From: Peptococcaceae bacterium UBA4068
Lineage (GTDB): Bacteria; Bacillota; Dehalobacteriia; UBA4068
DNA: 64,000 bases
Reading direction: 5' to 3'
Assembly (NCBI GenBank): GCA_002382665.1
Contig: DFZA01000015.1
Coordinates: forward strand, 1-64,000
The position numbers were made by a program, and so were the translations under genes. This document shows, piece by piece, positions 7,663 to 15,344 of this stretch; position 1 is the first letter of the stretch, and the number at the start of each line of letters is the position of its first letter. The notes under the pieces are model-generated. The model was not told the origin of the DNA. It worked only from the letters and a program-made list of their open reading frames with translations, and searched no databases.

Positions 7663-8907
7663 TTATTTTTTAATTGCGGCAGCTAAACCGGCGGCACGAC
7701 CTGTCGAAAAGGCAGCCGTCAAATTAAAACCACCGGTAAATCCGTCGATATCTATGACCTCGCCGGCAAAATATAGCCCCTTGACCAACTTCGAGGCCAT
7801 GGTTTTAGGTTCAATCTCTTTGATGGCAACGCCGCCCGCTGTCACTATCGCCTCAGCCAGCGGACGCGCGCTTTTGATCTCAAGCGGCAAATTCTGCAGC
7901 AAAGAACCAAGCTTTTGCCGTTCGGCGCGGCTGATCTGGTTGGAAAACTTCTCCGGCGGTATTTCACTCAAATTCAAAATCACCGGTATCAAAGACTGCG
8001 GCAGCAAATCGCCAAGGCTATTTTGCAGTTGTTTGCGGCTGTATTTATCCAAATCCCTTTGAATTCGTGCATCAAGCTGTTCCACACTTAACGCCGGTTT
8101 GAGATTGATAGATAAACGCACCTTCTCCAACGGTTGAATCCGGCAAATATAATGAGAAAGTGTCAGTATTATCGGCCCCGAAACCCCAAAATGCGTAAAA
8201 AGCATTTCACCAAATTCACAGCCTAAAATTTTTTCTTTATAATAGGCTGTAACTTCAACATTTTTCAATGCTAGACCGGACAGTTCAGTCGGCCAATGTT
8301 CTTTTGTTTCCAGCGGCGCCAGAGACGGCCGCAGCGGTATTACCGTATGTCCCGCTTGTTTTGCCAGTCGATAGCCGTCGCCACTGCTGCCTGTCAGCGG
8401 ATAACTCTTACCGCCAGTAGCGACAATCACAGCGTCGGCTTCGATGTTGCTGCCGTCCTCGCAAATCACACCAATCACCGCCTGATCTGCGATCAACAAT
8501 TTCTGTACGCGGGTAGAAAAAACAAATTTTACGCCGCAGCTTTGACATTTACGGTCTAAAGCGTTAACGATATCGTGAGCGTCATCTGACTGAGGAAATA
8601 CCCGCTTACCCCTTTCGGTTTTTAGCGGCACATCTAGACCTTCAAAAAACTGCATTAAATCAAAAGCGTCAAAAGCATTAAGCGCACTGTAAAGAAATCT
8701 GCCGTTGCCGGGGATATTTTTAAGAACTTCCTCAACCGTACAATTATTTGTTAAATTACAGCGGCCTTTGCCGGTAATCGCTAATTTACGGCCCAACTGC
8801 TGATTACGCTCGATAACGGTCACCACCGCGCCCGCCTCAGCCGCGGCAATAGCCGCCATCATACCGGCAGCACCGCCGCCGATGATTACTATTTTTTGTT
8901 TGCCCAC
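7663..8907 (-). CDS. HI0933-like FAD-dependent oxidoreductase
   Basis: This 414-residue flavoprotein begins with a dinucleotide-binding fold, IGGGAAGMMAA at residues 8-18, followed by ERNQQLGRKLAITGKGRCNLTN, the hallmark of the HI0933/YhiN family. A second flavin motif, FAGEVIDIDGFTGGFN, is near the C-terminus. The biochemical role of the family is unknown. The start is GTG at 8907, with AAGGAGCC eight bases upstream. The gene lies 13 bases after the cobalamin adenosyltransferase gene and is probably in the same transcript. Confidence 0.9.
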   Translation of the reverse strand: MGKQKIVIIGGGAAGMMAAIAAAEAGAVVTVIERNQQLGRKLAITGKGRCNLTNNCTVEEVLKNIPGNGRFLYSALNAFDAFDLMQFFEGLDVPLKTERGKRVFPQSDDAHDIVNALDRKCQSCGVKFVFSTRVQKLLIADQAVIGVICEDGSNIEADAVIVATGGKSYPLTGSSGDGYRLAKQAGHTVIPLRPSLAPLETKEHWPTELSGLALKNVEVTAYYKEKILGCEFGEMLFTHFGVSGPIILTLSHYICRIQPLEKVRLSINLKPALSVEQLDARIQRDLDKYSRKQLQNSLGDLLPQSLIPVILNLSEIPPEKFSNQISRAERQKLGSLLQNLPLEIKSARPLAEAIVTAGGVAIKEIEPKTMASKLVKGLYFAGEVIDIDGFTGGFNLTAAFSTGRAAGLAAAIKK

Positions 8908-8920
8908 TTATGGCTCCTTC

Positions 8921-9466
8921 CTAATACTCAATGCCGCGTCTGCCCTGCAAACCCTGCAGGCGGTAAGGATGTTTGATTTCCCGCATCTCCGTAACCAAAT
9001 CAGCGGCAGTCATCAGTGATTCCGGCGCATTTCGGCCGGTAATAACCAATTCCTGATGCTGTGGCTTGTCCTTGATCAGACCAAGCGCATCTTCTTCGCT
9101 AACCAGATCAAAATAGATAGCGTTATTAAGCTCATCGAGTATCAATATATCAACGCTTTCGTCAGCCATCACCACGCGCGCCTTGGCCATCGCAGCGACT
9201 GCCAAGTCAATATTTTGCTGATCCGGCGAATTGCCTTTTTTGAGAAACTTATCGCCGCCAAACGAGTATACTTCGATCTCCGGCAGATGTTTAAAAGCAG
9301 CTATTTCGCCGTACCATTCGCCTTTTTTCATAAATTGCACGATCACTACGCGCATACCGCAGCCAGCGGCTCTCAGGGCCAAGCCAAAGGCGGCGGTGCT
9401 TTTACCTTTGCCGTCACCGGTGTAAATCTGCACAAGCCCTAGTTTTTCTTTATCTTTTGCTTCCAT
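8921..9466 (-). CDS. cobO: Cob(I)yrinic acid a,c-diamide adenosyltransferase
   Basis: This 181-residue enzyme of the CobO/BtuR family transfers adenosyl from ATP to the cobalt of corrinoids, a step in adenosylcobalamin synthesis or salvage. The P-loop TGDGKGKSTAAFGLALRA at about residues 17-34 and the ILDELNNAI segment near residues 109-117 are characteristic, and the length is normal. GGAGG precedes the ATG by eight bases. Its first codons overlap the end of rluB by 17 bases, which suggests coupling. No other cobalamin gene is in the window. Confidence 0.9.
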   Translation of the reverse strand: MEAKDKEKLGLVQIYTGDGKGKSTAAFGLALRAAGCGMRVVIVQFMKKGEWYGEIAAFKHLPEIEVYSFGGDKFLKKGNSPDQQNIDLAVAAMAKARVVMADESVDILILDELNNAIYFDLVSEEDALGLIKDKPQHQELVITGRNAPESLMTAADLVTEMREIKHPYRLQGLQGRRGIEY

Positions 9467-10217
9467 CGCTATCGCCTCCGTGCGCTTTCGATAATGATAA
9501 CAAAGAACTTATCTCCTCTACCGTCAGCTCACGCCAACTGCCCGCCTGCAAATCACCAATAGACAATGGGCCAAGTTTGATTCTTTTGAGCCTAATTACC
9601 GGATGGCCGATGGCGTCAAACATCCGCCTTACTTGCCGGTTTCGCCCTTCATGAATAGTTATTTCGACGCGGCTGCTATCTTTACCCGGACGCAACAGCT
9701 TGACTTCCGCCGGCGCTGTCATACCATCTTCGAGACGAATGCCGCGTTTCAACATATTCAGCTTGTCCCAGGTAACAATACCCTCGACCTCGGCCAGATA
9801 TGTCTTGCCCACTTCCATAGACGGATGAAGCAGCCGGTTGGTTAGCTCGCCGTCATTGGTCATTAAGAGCAGTCCGCTGCTGTCATAGTCAAGCCGCCCC
9901 ACCGGATAAACACGATCATCAACTGTTTTAAGCAAATCCATAACCGTGCGCCGGCCCCGTTCGTCATGCACCGAAGTAATATAACCGACCGGCTTATGCA
10001 GTATAATATAACGTTTATTGGCGGTAAATCGCAATACCTTGCCATCGACTGCAATCAGGTCCTTGGTCTTATCAGCCTTGCTGCCTAACGAAGTCACAAC
10101 GCGGTGGTTTACCGTCACTCTGCCTTCGCTGATCAGTTGTTCGGCAGCGCGGCGCGAAGCTACCCCCGCCTCTGCAATCAATTTTTGTAAACGTTGTTGA
10201 TTATCTTGCCGCTCCAT
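9450..10217 (-). CDS. rluB: 23S rRNA pseudouridine synthase RluB family
   Basis: This 255-residue protein has an N-terminal S4 RNA-binding domain (LQKLIAEAGVASRRAAEQLI, about residues 9-28) followed by the RsuA/RluB/E/F catalytic domain with PVGRLDYDSSGLLLMTNDG, in which the Asp is the catalytic residue. It modifies uridine in 23S rRNA; the exact site is inferred from the Bacillus YpuL/RluB synteny with spmAB. The ATG at 10217 is preceded by AAGGCGG at 6 bases; upstream in-frame ATGs have no ribosome site. Confidence 0.85.
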   Translation of the reverse strand: MERQDNQQRLQKLIAEAGVASRRAAEQLISEGRVTVNHRVVTSLGSKADKTKDLIAVDGKVLRFTANKRYIILHKPVGYITSVHDERGRRTVMDLLKTVDDRVYPVGRLDYDSSGLLLMTNDGELTNRLLHPSMEVGKTYLAEVEGIVTWDKLNMLKRGIRLEDGMTAPAEVKLLRPGKDSSRVEITIHEGRNRQVRRMFDAIGHPVIRLKRIKLGPLSIGDLQAGSWRELTVEEISSLLSLSKAHGGDSDGSKR

Positions 10218-10264
10218 ACCGTGCCGCCTTTCTTTAGTAGTATATAAGTATATCATATCCTCTA

Positions 10265-10789
10265 TTATGAGTAAAGAATACGGCAAACAATCACAGCGCT
10301 GATAAAACTTATCGCATCGGCGGCCAAACCCACCGCCGGTGCATAGCGGTATTTTTTGATACCTACAGAACCAAAATATACGGCTAATATGTAAAAAGTC
10401 GTATCGGTACTGCCCTGCATCACTGAGGCCAGCATACCGATAAACGAATCCGGCCCATACCGCTCAAACACTTCCGCTGTCAATGCCAGCGAACCGCTGC
10501 CAGATAGCGGACGCATCAAGGCAATCGGCAGCACATCGACAGGTATGCCGAGCGCGCGACAAAACGGCGACAGCAAGTTAGCCAAGGCGGCAAAAGCGCC
10601 GGATGATCTGAAAACCGCGATAGCTACCAGCATGCCAACCAGAAAGGGCATGATTTTCAAGGCTACCGTCCAGCCCTCGGCAGCCCCGTCAACAAATGTT
10701 TCGTAAAGCGGTACTTTTTTTATTAAAGCATATAGCGGTATCAGTAACAGAATTAAGGGAACCGCCAACAGAGAAATATAATTCAGCAT
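10265..10789 (-). CDS. spmB: Spore maturation protein B
   Basis: This 174-residue membrane protein has several hydrophobic helices and the SpmB-like stretch LYETFVDGAAEGWTVALKI near residues 26-44, with RPLSGSGSLALTAE further on. SpmA and SpmB together affect spore core dehydration in Bacillus. The protein is expected in the forespore or mother-cell membrane. The start is chosen at ATG 10789, placed after AGGTGA; a GTG and an ATG three and two codons upstream are alternatives. The gene follows spmA directly, with the ribosome site inside the spmA stop region, so translation is probably coupled. The order dacB-spmA-spmB-rluB is the same as in Bacillus. Confidence 0.9.
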   Translation of the reverse strand: MLNYISLLAVPLILLLIPLYALIKKVPLYETFVDGAAEGWTVALKIMPFLVGMLVAIAVFRSSGAFAALANLLSPFCRALGIPVDVLPIALMRPLSGSGSLALTAEVFERYGPDSFIGMLASVMQGSTDTTFYILAVYFGSVGIKKYRYAPAVGLAADAISFISAVIVCRILYS

Positions 10790-10798
10790 ATCCATCAC

Positions 10799-11380
10799 CT
10801 AGCGAAAATAATGACGGCGTAACAGACGGTCAAATATGACGGCAAAAATAGTGCCGCAGGTAGTCGCCATAATTGTTGCACTGATAATTGAAGTCGGGTT
10901 AGCCGAACCTGAGGCCGCCCGCAGACTGATAACCAAAGTTGGTATGAAAGTGATACAAGCAGTATTGAGCGCCAAAAAAGTAATCATCGGCGCACTGGCG
11001 GCGGTGGGATCAGGATTGAGTTGCTGTAGGCGTTCCATGGCCTTGAGCCCAAAAGGAGTGGCCGCATTACCCAGTCCCAAAAAATTGGCGGCCAGGTTCA
11101 TAACAATAGCAAAAAAGGCCGGATCATCCCGCGGTACGGACGGGAATAACCAACCGGCTATCGGTGCAATCACTTTAGCAATTATATTCACCATGCCGGA
11201 GCGTTCCGCCAGTTTTAGCAGACCCATCCATAAACACAGCACGCCGGCAAGTTCAATGGAGAGTTTTACCGCGTTGGCGGCCGCCGAAAAGGCCGCTGTT
11301 GTAACAGCGCCAATATTACCGGTAAACAGTGCGTAGGTGATGCCTACTGCCAGCAGGGCAAACCAAATCATGTTGAGCAT
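10799..11380 (-). CDS. spmA: Spore maturation protein A
   Basis: This 193-residue membrane protein carries the nucleoside-recognition (Gate) fold typical of SpmA: VLCLWMGLLKLAERSGM near residues 42-58 and NFLGLGNAATPFGLKAM near residues 94-110. It works with SpmB in spore core dehydration. The ATG at 11380 follows GGAGGAGG by nine bases; the open frame extends upstream but lacks a ribosome site and runs through the dacB terminator. The terminator between dacB and spmA means that dacB is at least partly transcribed separately. Confidence 0.9.
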   Translation of the reverse strand: MLNMIWFALLAVGITYALFTGNIGAVTTAAFSAAANAVKLSIELAGVLCLWMGLLKLAERSGMVNIIAKVIAPIAGWLFPSVPRDDPAFFAIVMNLAANFLGLGNAATPFGLKAMERLQQLNPDPTAASAPMITFLALNTACITFIPTLVISLRAASGSANPTSIISATIMATTCGTIFAVIFDRLLRRHYFR

Positions 11381-11433
11381 AGCAAAAGTCCTCCTCCAAC
11401 AGCATATGAGCTGTCCAACGCTATTATGCTCAA

Positions 11434-11458
11434 CAAAAAAAGCGGAGCCAAAGCCCCG
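11434..11458 (-). terminator. Terminator between dacB and spmA
   Basis: GCGGGGC pairs with GCTCCGC around TTTG and is followed by seven T's on the minus strand. It lies between dacB and the spmA ribosome site, so it would reduce read-through in the operon. Confidence 0.85.
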
Positions 11459-11502
11459 CCGACCACTTTTTACAGTCTGATAGGGCCTCAGCCCCGCAAA
11501 AT

Positions 11503-12645
11503 CTATGATGTTACTAATACTTCCCAGATTCGCTCCCAAGATTGTTTCAGCACCATACCAAAAGTATATTCATCTACTCCCTGATCAGGATACAAATCAT
11601 AAACAGCTTTGCCGCCGTCACCTTCAATATAAGTTACAGTACCAATCGGCTTATCCGGATCAACCGGAGCAGTTAATGAAGAGGGAATATCAATGGTAAC
11701 GCTAGCCTCCGCATCACTGTTTTTTGACTGCACAACTAACGCATCCTGCCGCAATACGGCTTTAACACTGTCGGTTCTTCCTTTATGTATCTTAACCAAG
11801 CCAAAGCTGTCTCCGTCAGAGGCCACCTTTTTTGACTGATAATTAGTAAACCCATAATCCATCAATGACGCCATCTGGTCATACATCGAATTGCAATGGA
11901 GTACCACGCCGATTAAACGCATATTCCCGCGAGTAGCGGAAGCTATCAGACAGGAACCGGCTTCCTTGGTATAACCTGTCTTCCCGCCATCAGCACCCTC
12001 ATATTTATCAAGCCACTTGTCGATGTTATAGACTACTCTGTCATAATCATTATTGGCCCAGGGCATAGACCAGGAGCGGGTAACAATCACTTGATTGAAT
12101 TTAGGCATGGTCATTGCCTGCTTAGTTATAAAGGCCAAATCATAAGCTGACGAATAATGACCATCTTTTTGCAGACCATAGGCTGTGACCCAATGACTGT
12201 CTTTAAGTCCTAATTCGGCAGTTCGCTGATTCATCATATCGGCAAAAGCTTCCTCACTACCGGCTACGGTAATCGCCAGCATCTGCGCCGCGTCGTTGGC
12301 GGAACGCAAGAGCATTGCATACAATAAATCCTCAACCTTCACTGTCTCTCCCGGTTCCAACCAAATACTGGCTTCGCCTGCATTGACAAAATCGGCGGGC
12401 ACCGTTACCGTCTGCGATAAGTCATCAATATGCTCCAATACCAATAAAGCCGTAAGAACCTTAGTCGTACTGGCTATCGGCAATGATTTATGAGCTTTTT
12501 GCTGATAAATAATTCTGCCGGTGTTAGCGTCAATAAGTATCACCGAAGTAGCATCAACTTGAATGGCGCTGGCGCTGGCAGGGAAAATCAACAGTATACA
12601 CGATATTAATATTGTCGTAAGTATTAAAGGAAACTTTACTTTCAC
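11503..12645 (-). CDS. D-alanyl-D-alanine carboxypeptidase, DacB/DacF type
   Basis: This 380-residue class C low-molecular-weight penicillin-binding protein removes the terminal D-alanine of peptidoglycan stem peptides and so sets cross-linking. A signal peptide covers residues 1-27. The penicillin-binding motifs are STTK at 59-62, SAN at 115-117 and KTG at 222-224, followed by a C-terminal beta domain and an amphipathic tail for membrane attachment. Its position before spmA and spmB matches Bacillus dacB (PBP5*), which trims spore cortex, so that role is likely; dacF is the alternative name. The ATG follows GAAAGGAAGG. Confidence 0.9.
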   Translation of the reverse strand: MKVKFPLILTTILISCILLIFPASASAIQVDATSVILIDANTGRIIYQQKAHKSLPIASTTKVLTALLVLEHIDDLSQTVTVPADFVNAGEASIWLEPGETVKVEDLLYAMLLRSANDAAQMLAITVAGSEEAFADMMNQRTAELGLKDSHWVTAYGLQKDGHYSSAYDLAFITKQAMTMPKFNQVIVTRSWSMPWANNDYDRVVYNIDKWLDKYEGADGGKTGYTKEAGSCLIASATRGNMRLIGVVLHCNSMYDQMASLMDYGFTNYQSKKVASDGDSFGLVKIHKGRTDSVKAVLRQDALVVQSKNSDAEASVTIDIPSSLTAPVDPDKPIGTVTYIEGDGGKAVYDLYPDQGVDEYTFGMVLKQSWERIWEVLVTS

Positions 12646-12689
12646 GCCTACCTTCCTTTCATAACTTTTTTATTTTCCCTAAATATAAA

Positions 12690-12719
12690 AATAATCCTGC
12701 CAAACAGGATTATTTTTTG
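12690..12719. terminator. Bidirectional hairpin terminator
   Basis: AATAATCCTG pairs with CAGGATTATT around CCAAA. T-rich tracts flank both sides. On the minus strand it ends the gerW transcript and separates it from dacB. Confidence 0.8.
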
Positions 12720-12746
12720 TACGGTAATAATTAACTTTAATTCTAT

Positions 12747-13187
12747 TTACATCGTTGTATTATGATCCGTCCTATGCGTTTCGCTGTGATCGCCAGTTTG
12801 CGTATAACCGTAATTGTTTTTGCAATGTTTTGAAAACAAATTTTGCAATTGCTCGCTGACCAACGGCACAGCTTCTATTACCCGCTCAAGAGTTCCTGCG
12901 CCGCAAACGCTGATCAAACGCACCTGATCTTTACACATCACCAAAAATCCAACCGGTTGAAGGCTAATACCGGCGCCGCTACCGCCGGCAAAAGGTAAAT
13001 CACTAGCATTTTTACTGTTGTACTCGCCGCCGCCGGCCACAAAGCCGCATGAAACTCTGGAAACAGGAACTACGGTAACACCATCGGAGCTTTCGATTAC
13101 ATCACCAACTATTGTGTTAACATCTACCATTTGACGCAAGCTAGACATTGCTGTCTGCATTAAAGATTGGATTTGATCCCCCGCCAT
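12747..13187 (-). CDS. GerW/YtfJ family sporulation protein
   Basis: This 146-residue protein matches the YtfJ/GerW family: a Gly-rich middle (GFVAGGGEY and FAGGSGAGISLQPVGFLV, roughly residues 48-83) after the conserved DVIESSDGVTVVPVSRVS. Family members are forespore-produced and needed for normal germination in Bacillus. There is no signal peptide. The C-terminus, rich in His and Asn, lies beyond the conserved part. GAGGCG precedes the ATG by six bases. It overlaps the upstream DUF2953 gene by 47 bases, and the same pair (ytfI-ytfJ) is adjacent in Bacillus. Confidence 0.85.
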   Translation of the reverse strand: MAGDQIQSLMQTAMSSLRQMVDVNTIVGDVIESSDGVTVVPVSRVSCGFVAGGGEYNSKNASDLPFAGGSGAGISLQPVGFLVMCKDQVRLISVCGAGTLERVIEAVPLVSEQLQNLFSKHCKNNYGYTQTGDHSETHRTDHNTTM

Positions 13188-13701
13188 TTAATCGCCTCTT
13201 TCTTAATTTTTTAGTCCTCAACATATTGATTCTGGCCTTTATCCAAGCAACAATAATATTTCCTATGCGGATTCTAATTATACACTCCGCCTGTAACACC
13301 AATTCTTTAGTTGCCATTGACATAGTTATTTGCAAATCAGGTTTTTCTGCAAAACCCCGGCATTTTGCCGAAATTACGGCAATGGCATTACCAGCTGCCA
13401 CACGCAATCCGCCTACTACCATAGCTGAAATAAACGGATCATCTATAACATTTATTTCTGCTTTAAGATATAATTTCAAAATTTTAATTCTTTCAAAAAC
13501 CAAAGAAGGAAGTACTTTCGGTAAATTAATATTAATCCATTTTCCTGTTTTTGGCAGATTAATTTGCCATGGTTTTGCATAGCCACCAAATACATATGGT
13601 AACCAAAATATTTTTATCTTTTTTTGCAATAAAGTAATTTTTATTATTATTGGATATGCAAAAAAAGCAATTATTACCAATATAAATATTAACCAGCCCA
13701 T
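13141..13701 (-). CDS. DUF2953 domain membrane-associated protein (YtfI-like)
   Basis: This 186-residue protein has an N-terminal membrane anchor (residues 2-24) and then a beta-rich domain consistent with DUF2953, rich in basic residues and isoleucine. Function is unknown. The call rests on the overall pattern and on the neighbouring gerW/ytfJ gene, with which it overlaps by 47 bases in a different frame. Such a long overlap suggests strict co-translation. Confidence 0.7.
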   Translation of the reverse strand: MGWLIFILVIIAFFAYPIIIKITLLQKKIKIFWLPYVFGGYAKPWQINLPKTGKWININLPKVLPSLVFERIKILKLYLKAEINVIDDPFISAMVVGGLRVAAGNAIAVISAKCRGFAEKPDLQITMSMATKELVLQAECIIRIRIGNIIVAWIKARINMLRTKKLRKRRLNGGGSNPIFNADSNV

Positions 13702-13705
13702 AATA

Positions 13706-13738
13706 AAAACCCCTTTACGCTATTATGTAAAAGGGATT
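13706..13738 (-). terminator. Terminator after rpe
   Basis: AATCCCTTTTAC pairs with GTAAAGGGGTT around an eight-base loop, with T's following on the minus strand. It lies 27 bases after the rpe stop and so closes the priA-to-rpe gene run. Confidence 0.75.
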
Positions 13739-13764
13739 TTGTTTTTATGCTTCAAAATTGATAT

Positions 13765-14454
13765 TTAGTAATTTTTAGCAATTAATCTTTTTGTTTGATC
13801 TTCATTTCCATTTTTGTTAGCCGCTTTAGATATGGCAATATAAGATTCGGCGCAGTCAGCGGCGGCAAAAATGGCCGAACCAGCTACCAGTAAATCCGCT
13901 CCGGCAGCAACAATATCTGCTGCATTGGCAGCGCTAATACCACCGTCGACTTCTATAACCGCCTCCGGTGAGCATTCACGCAGCCGGCGACATTTATCCA
14001 ATGTTGTTTCAATGAAGCTTTGTCCGCAAAATCCGGGGTTTACGCTCATCAACAATACTAAGTCGGCATCAGCGATGATTTCTTCCACCATGATAAGCGG
14101 CGTTGCCGGATTCAATGCTACTCCGGCTTTAAGGCCCAAATCCTTGATCTGCTGCAAGCAGCGGTGAATATGACGGCAAGCTTCGATATGAACGGTTATC
14201 GAATCAGCACCGGCAGCGGCAAAATCATTAAACAAATAAGCCGGTTCCTTAACCATCAGATGCGCATCAAAAAACATTTGGCTATGCGGCCGCAACTTCT
14301 TAACAAAATCCGGACCGAACGAAATATTCGGTACGAAACAACCGTCCATAATATCCAAATGTAAAAACTCACATCCTGCGGCTTCTATAGCTGAAACCTG
14401 CTCGGCACAGCGCCAAATATCAGCAGCTAAAAAGGATGGTGCAACTTTGGCCAT
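13765..14454 (-). CDS. rpe: Ribulose-phosphate 3-epimerase
   Basis: This 229-residue TIM-barrel enzyme interconverts ribulose 5-phosphate and xylulose 5-phosphate in the pentose phosphate pathway. Motifs are APSFLAAD at the N-terminus, HLDIMDGCFVPN (metal and catalytic Asp) near residues 32-43, DAHLMV near residues 63-68, VNPGFCGQ near residues 136-143 and EVDGGI near 172. The start ATG shares its A with the rsgA stop (TGATG), so translation is coupled; GGGAGG lies in the rsgA end. The C-terminal tail from about residue 214 is polar and exceeds the usual domain slightly. Confidence 0.95.
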   Translation of the reverse strand: MAKVAPSFLAADIWRCAEQVSAIEAAGCEFLHLDIMDGCFVPNISFGPDFVKKLRPHSQMFFDAHLMVKEPAYLFNDFAAAGADSITVHIEACRHIHRCLQQIKDLGLKAGVALNPATPLIMVEEIIADADLVLLMSVNPGFCGQSFIETTLDKCRRLRECSPEAVIEVDGGISAANAADIVAAGADLLVAGSAIFAAADCAESYIAISKAANKNGNEDQTKRLIAKNY

Positions 14455-15344
14455 CAGTATTTTACCTCCCTATCCCGCAACTCGTTTAATATCTTAAGAT
14501 AACGACGGTATCTTTCCGTATCTATTGTCCCTTGCTCTACTGCCTTTTTTACGGCACAATCGGGTTCTTTATCATGCGAGCAGCCGTCAAAACGGCACGA
14601 ACCACAACGCTGGAACTCCGGGTAAACTCTCGGCAGTTGCTCCGGCTCTAACTCCTGCGGCAAATCCAACAAGGAAAATCCGGGAGTATCGGCAATCAAG
14701 CCGCCGCCAGCCAATTGTAATAGTGAAACATATCGCGTGGTATGGCGGCCCCGCTGCAACCGCTGGCTTATCCCGCCAACTTCCAGATCAGCTTCCGGTA
14801 ACAGCTCATTAATCAAACTTGATTTACCTACTCCGGAACAGCCCGCCAATAACGAGATTTTTCCTCGCAGTAAAGAAAGCAAACTGTCAATGTTTTCTCC
14901 CCTGACGGCGCTAACCACACAAAGCGGATACCCTACCGATTGGTAAACTCCTATAATTGATTCTGTAAGGCTTTTTTTATCCAGGTCACATTTATTAATG
15001 CAGATCAACGGCGAAATATTCTGGTATTCCGCTGCAACCAACAGTTTATCGATCAACAGCAAATCCGGCGGCGGATTATTGATAGCTACCACTGCCACAA
15101 TTTGGTCAACGTTAGCAATCCGTGGGCGCAACAGAAAATTACGGCGAGGAAATATTCCTTCAATCATACCGCCGCCATCATCGGCAATGCTTATCCAAAC
15201 CCGATCTCCGGCCCAGACGCCCTCGTAATCGTTGAGACGCAGCTTACCGCGAAGATGACAGGTCTGGCAAACTCCCTTATCAAGCAACACTTGGTAAAAG
15301 CCGCCATGACCGTTTAAAACAATTCCCTGCAATTCCTGCTCCAT
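14454..15344 (-). CDS. rsgA: Ribosome small-subunit biogenesis GTPase RsgA
   Basis: This 296-residue protein has an N-terminal OB fold, a circularly permuted GTPase domain with NKCDLD (G4) before SGVGKSS (G1) and DTPGF (G3), and a C-terminal zinc site C-x4-C-x-H-x-C in RCGSCRFDGCSHDKEPDC. It checks late 30S subunit maturation. The ATG at 15344 overlaps the prkC stop as TGATG; a TTG one codon earlier is less likely. Proximity to the kinase PrkC is common in Bacillota, where RsgA is a kinase substrate in some species. Confidence 0.95.
   Translation of the reverse strand: MEQELQGIVLNGHGGFYQVLLDKGVCQTCHLRGKLRLNDYEGVWAGDRVWISIADDGGGMIEGIFPRRNFLLRPRIANVDQIVAVVAINNPPPDLLLIDKLLVAAEYQNISPLICINKCDLDKKSLTESIIGVYQSVGYPLCVVSAVRGENIDSLLSLLRGKISLLAGCSGVGKSSLINELLPEADLEVGGISQRLQRGRHTTRYVSLLQLAGGGLIADTPGFSLLDLPQELEPEQLPRVYPEFQRCGSCRFDGCSHDKEPDCAVKKAVEQGTIDTERYRRYLKILNELRDREVKY

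Noticed and set aside
7754..8559. Plus-strand ORFs opposite the flavoprotein gene
   Set aside because: They are antisense shadows without ribosome sites or recognisable motifs.
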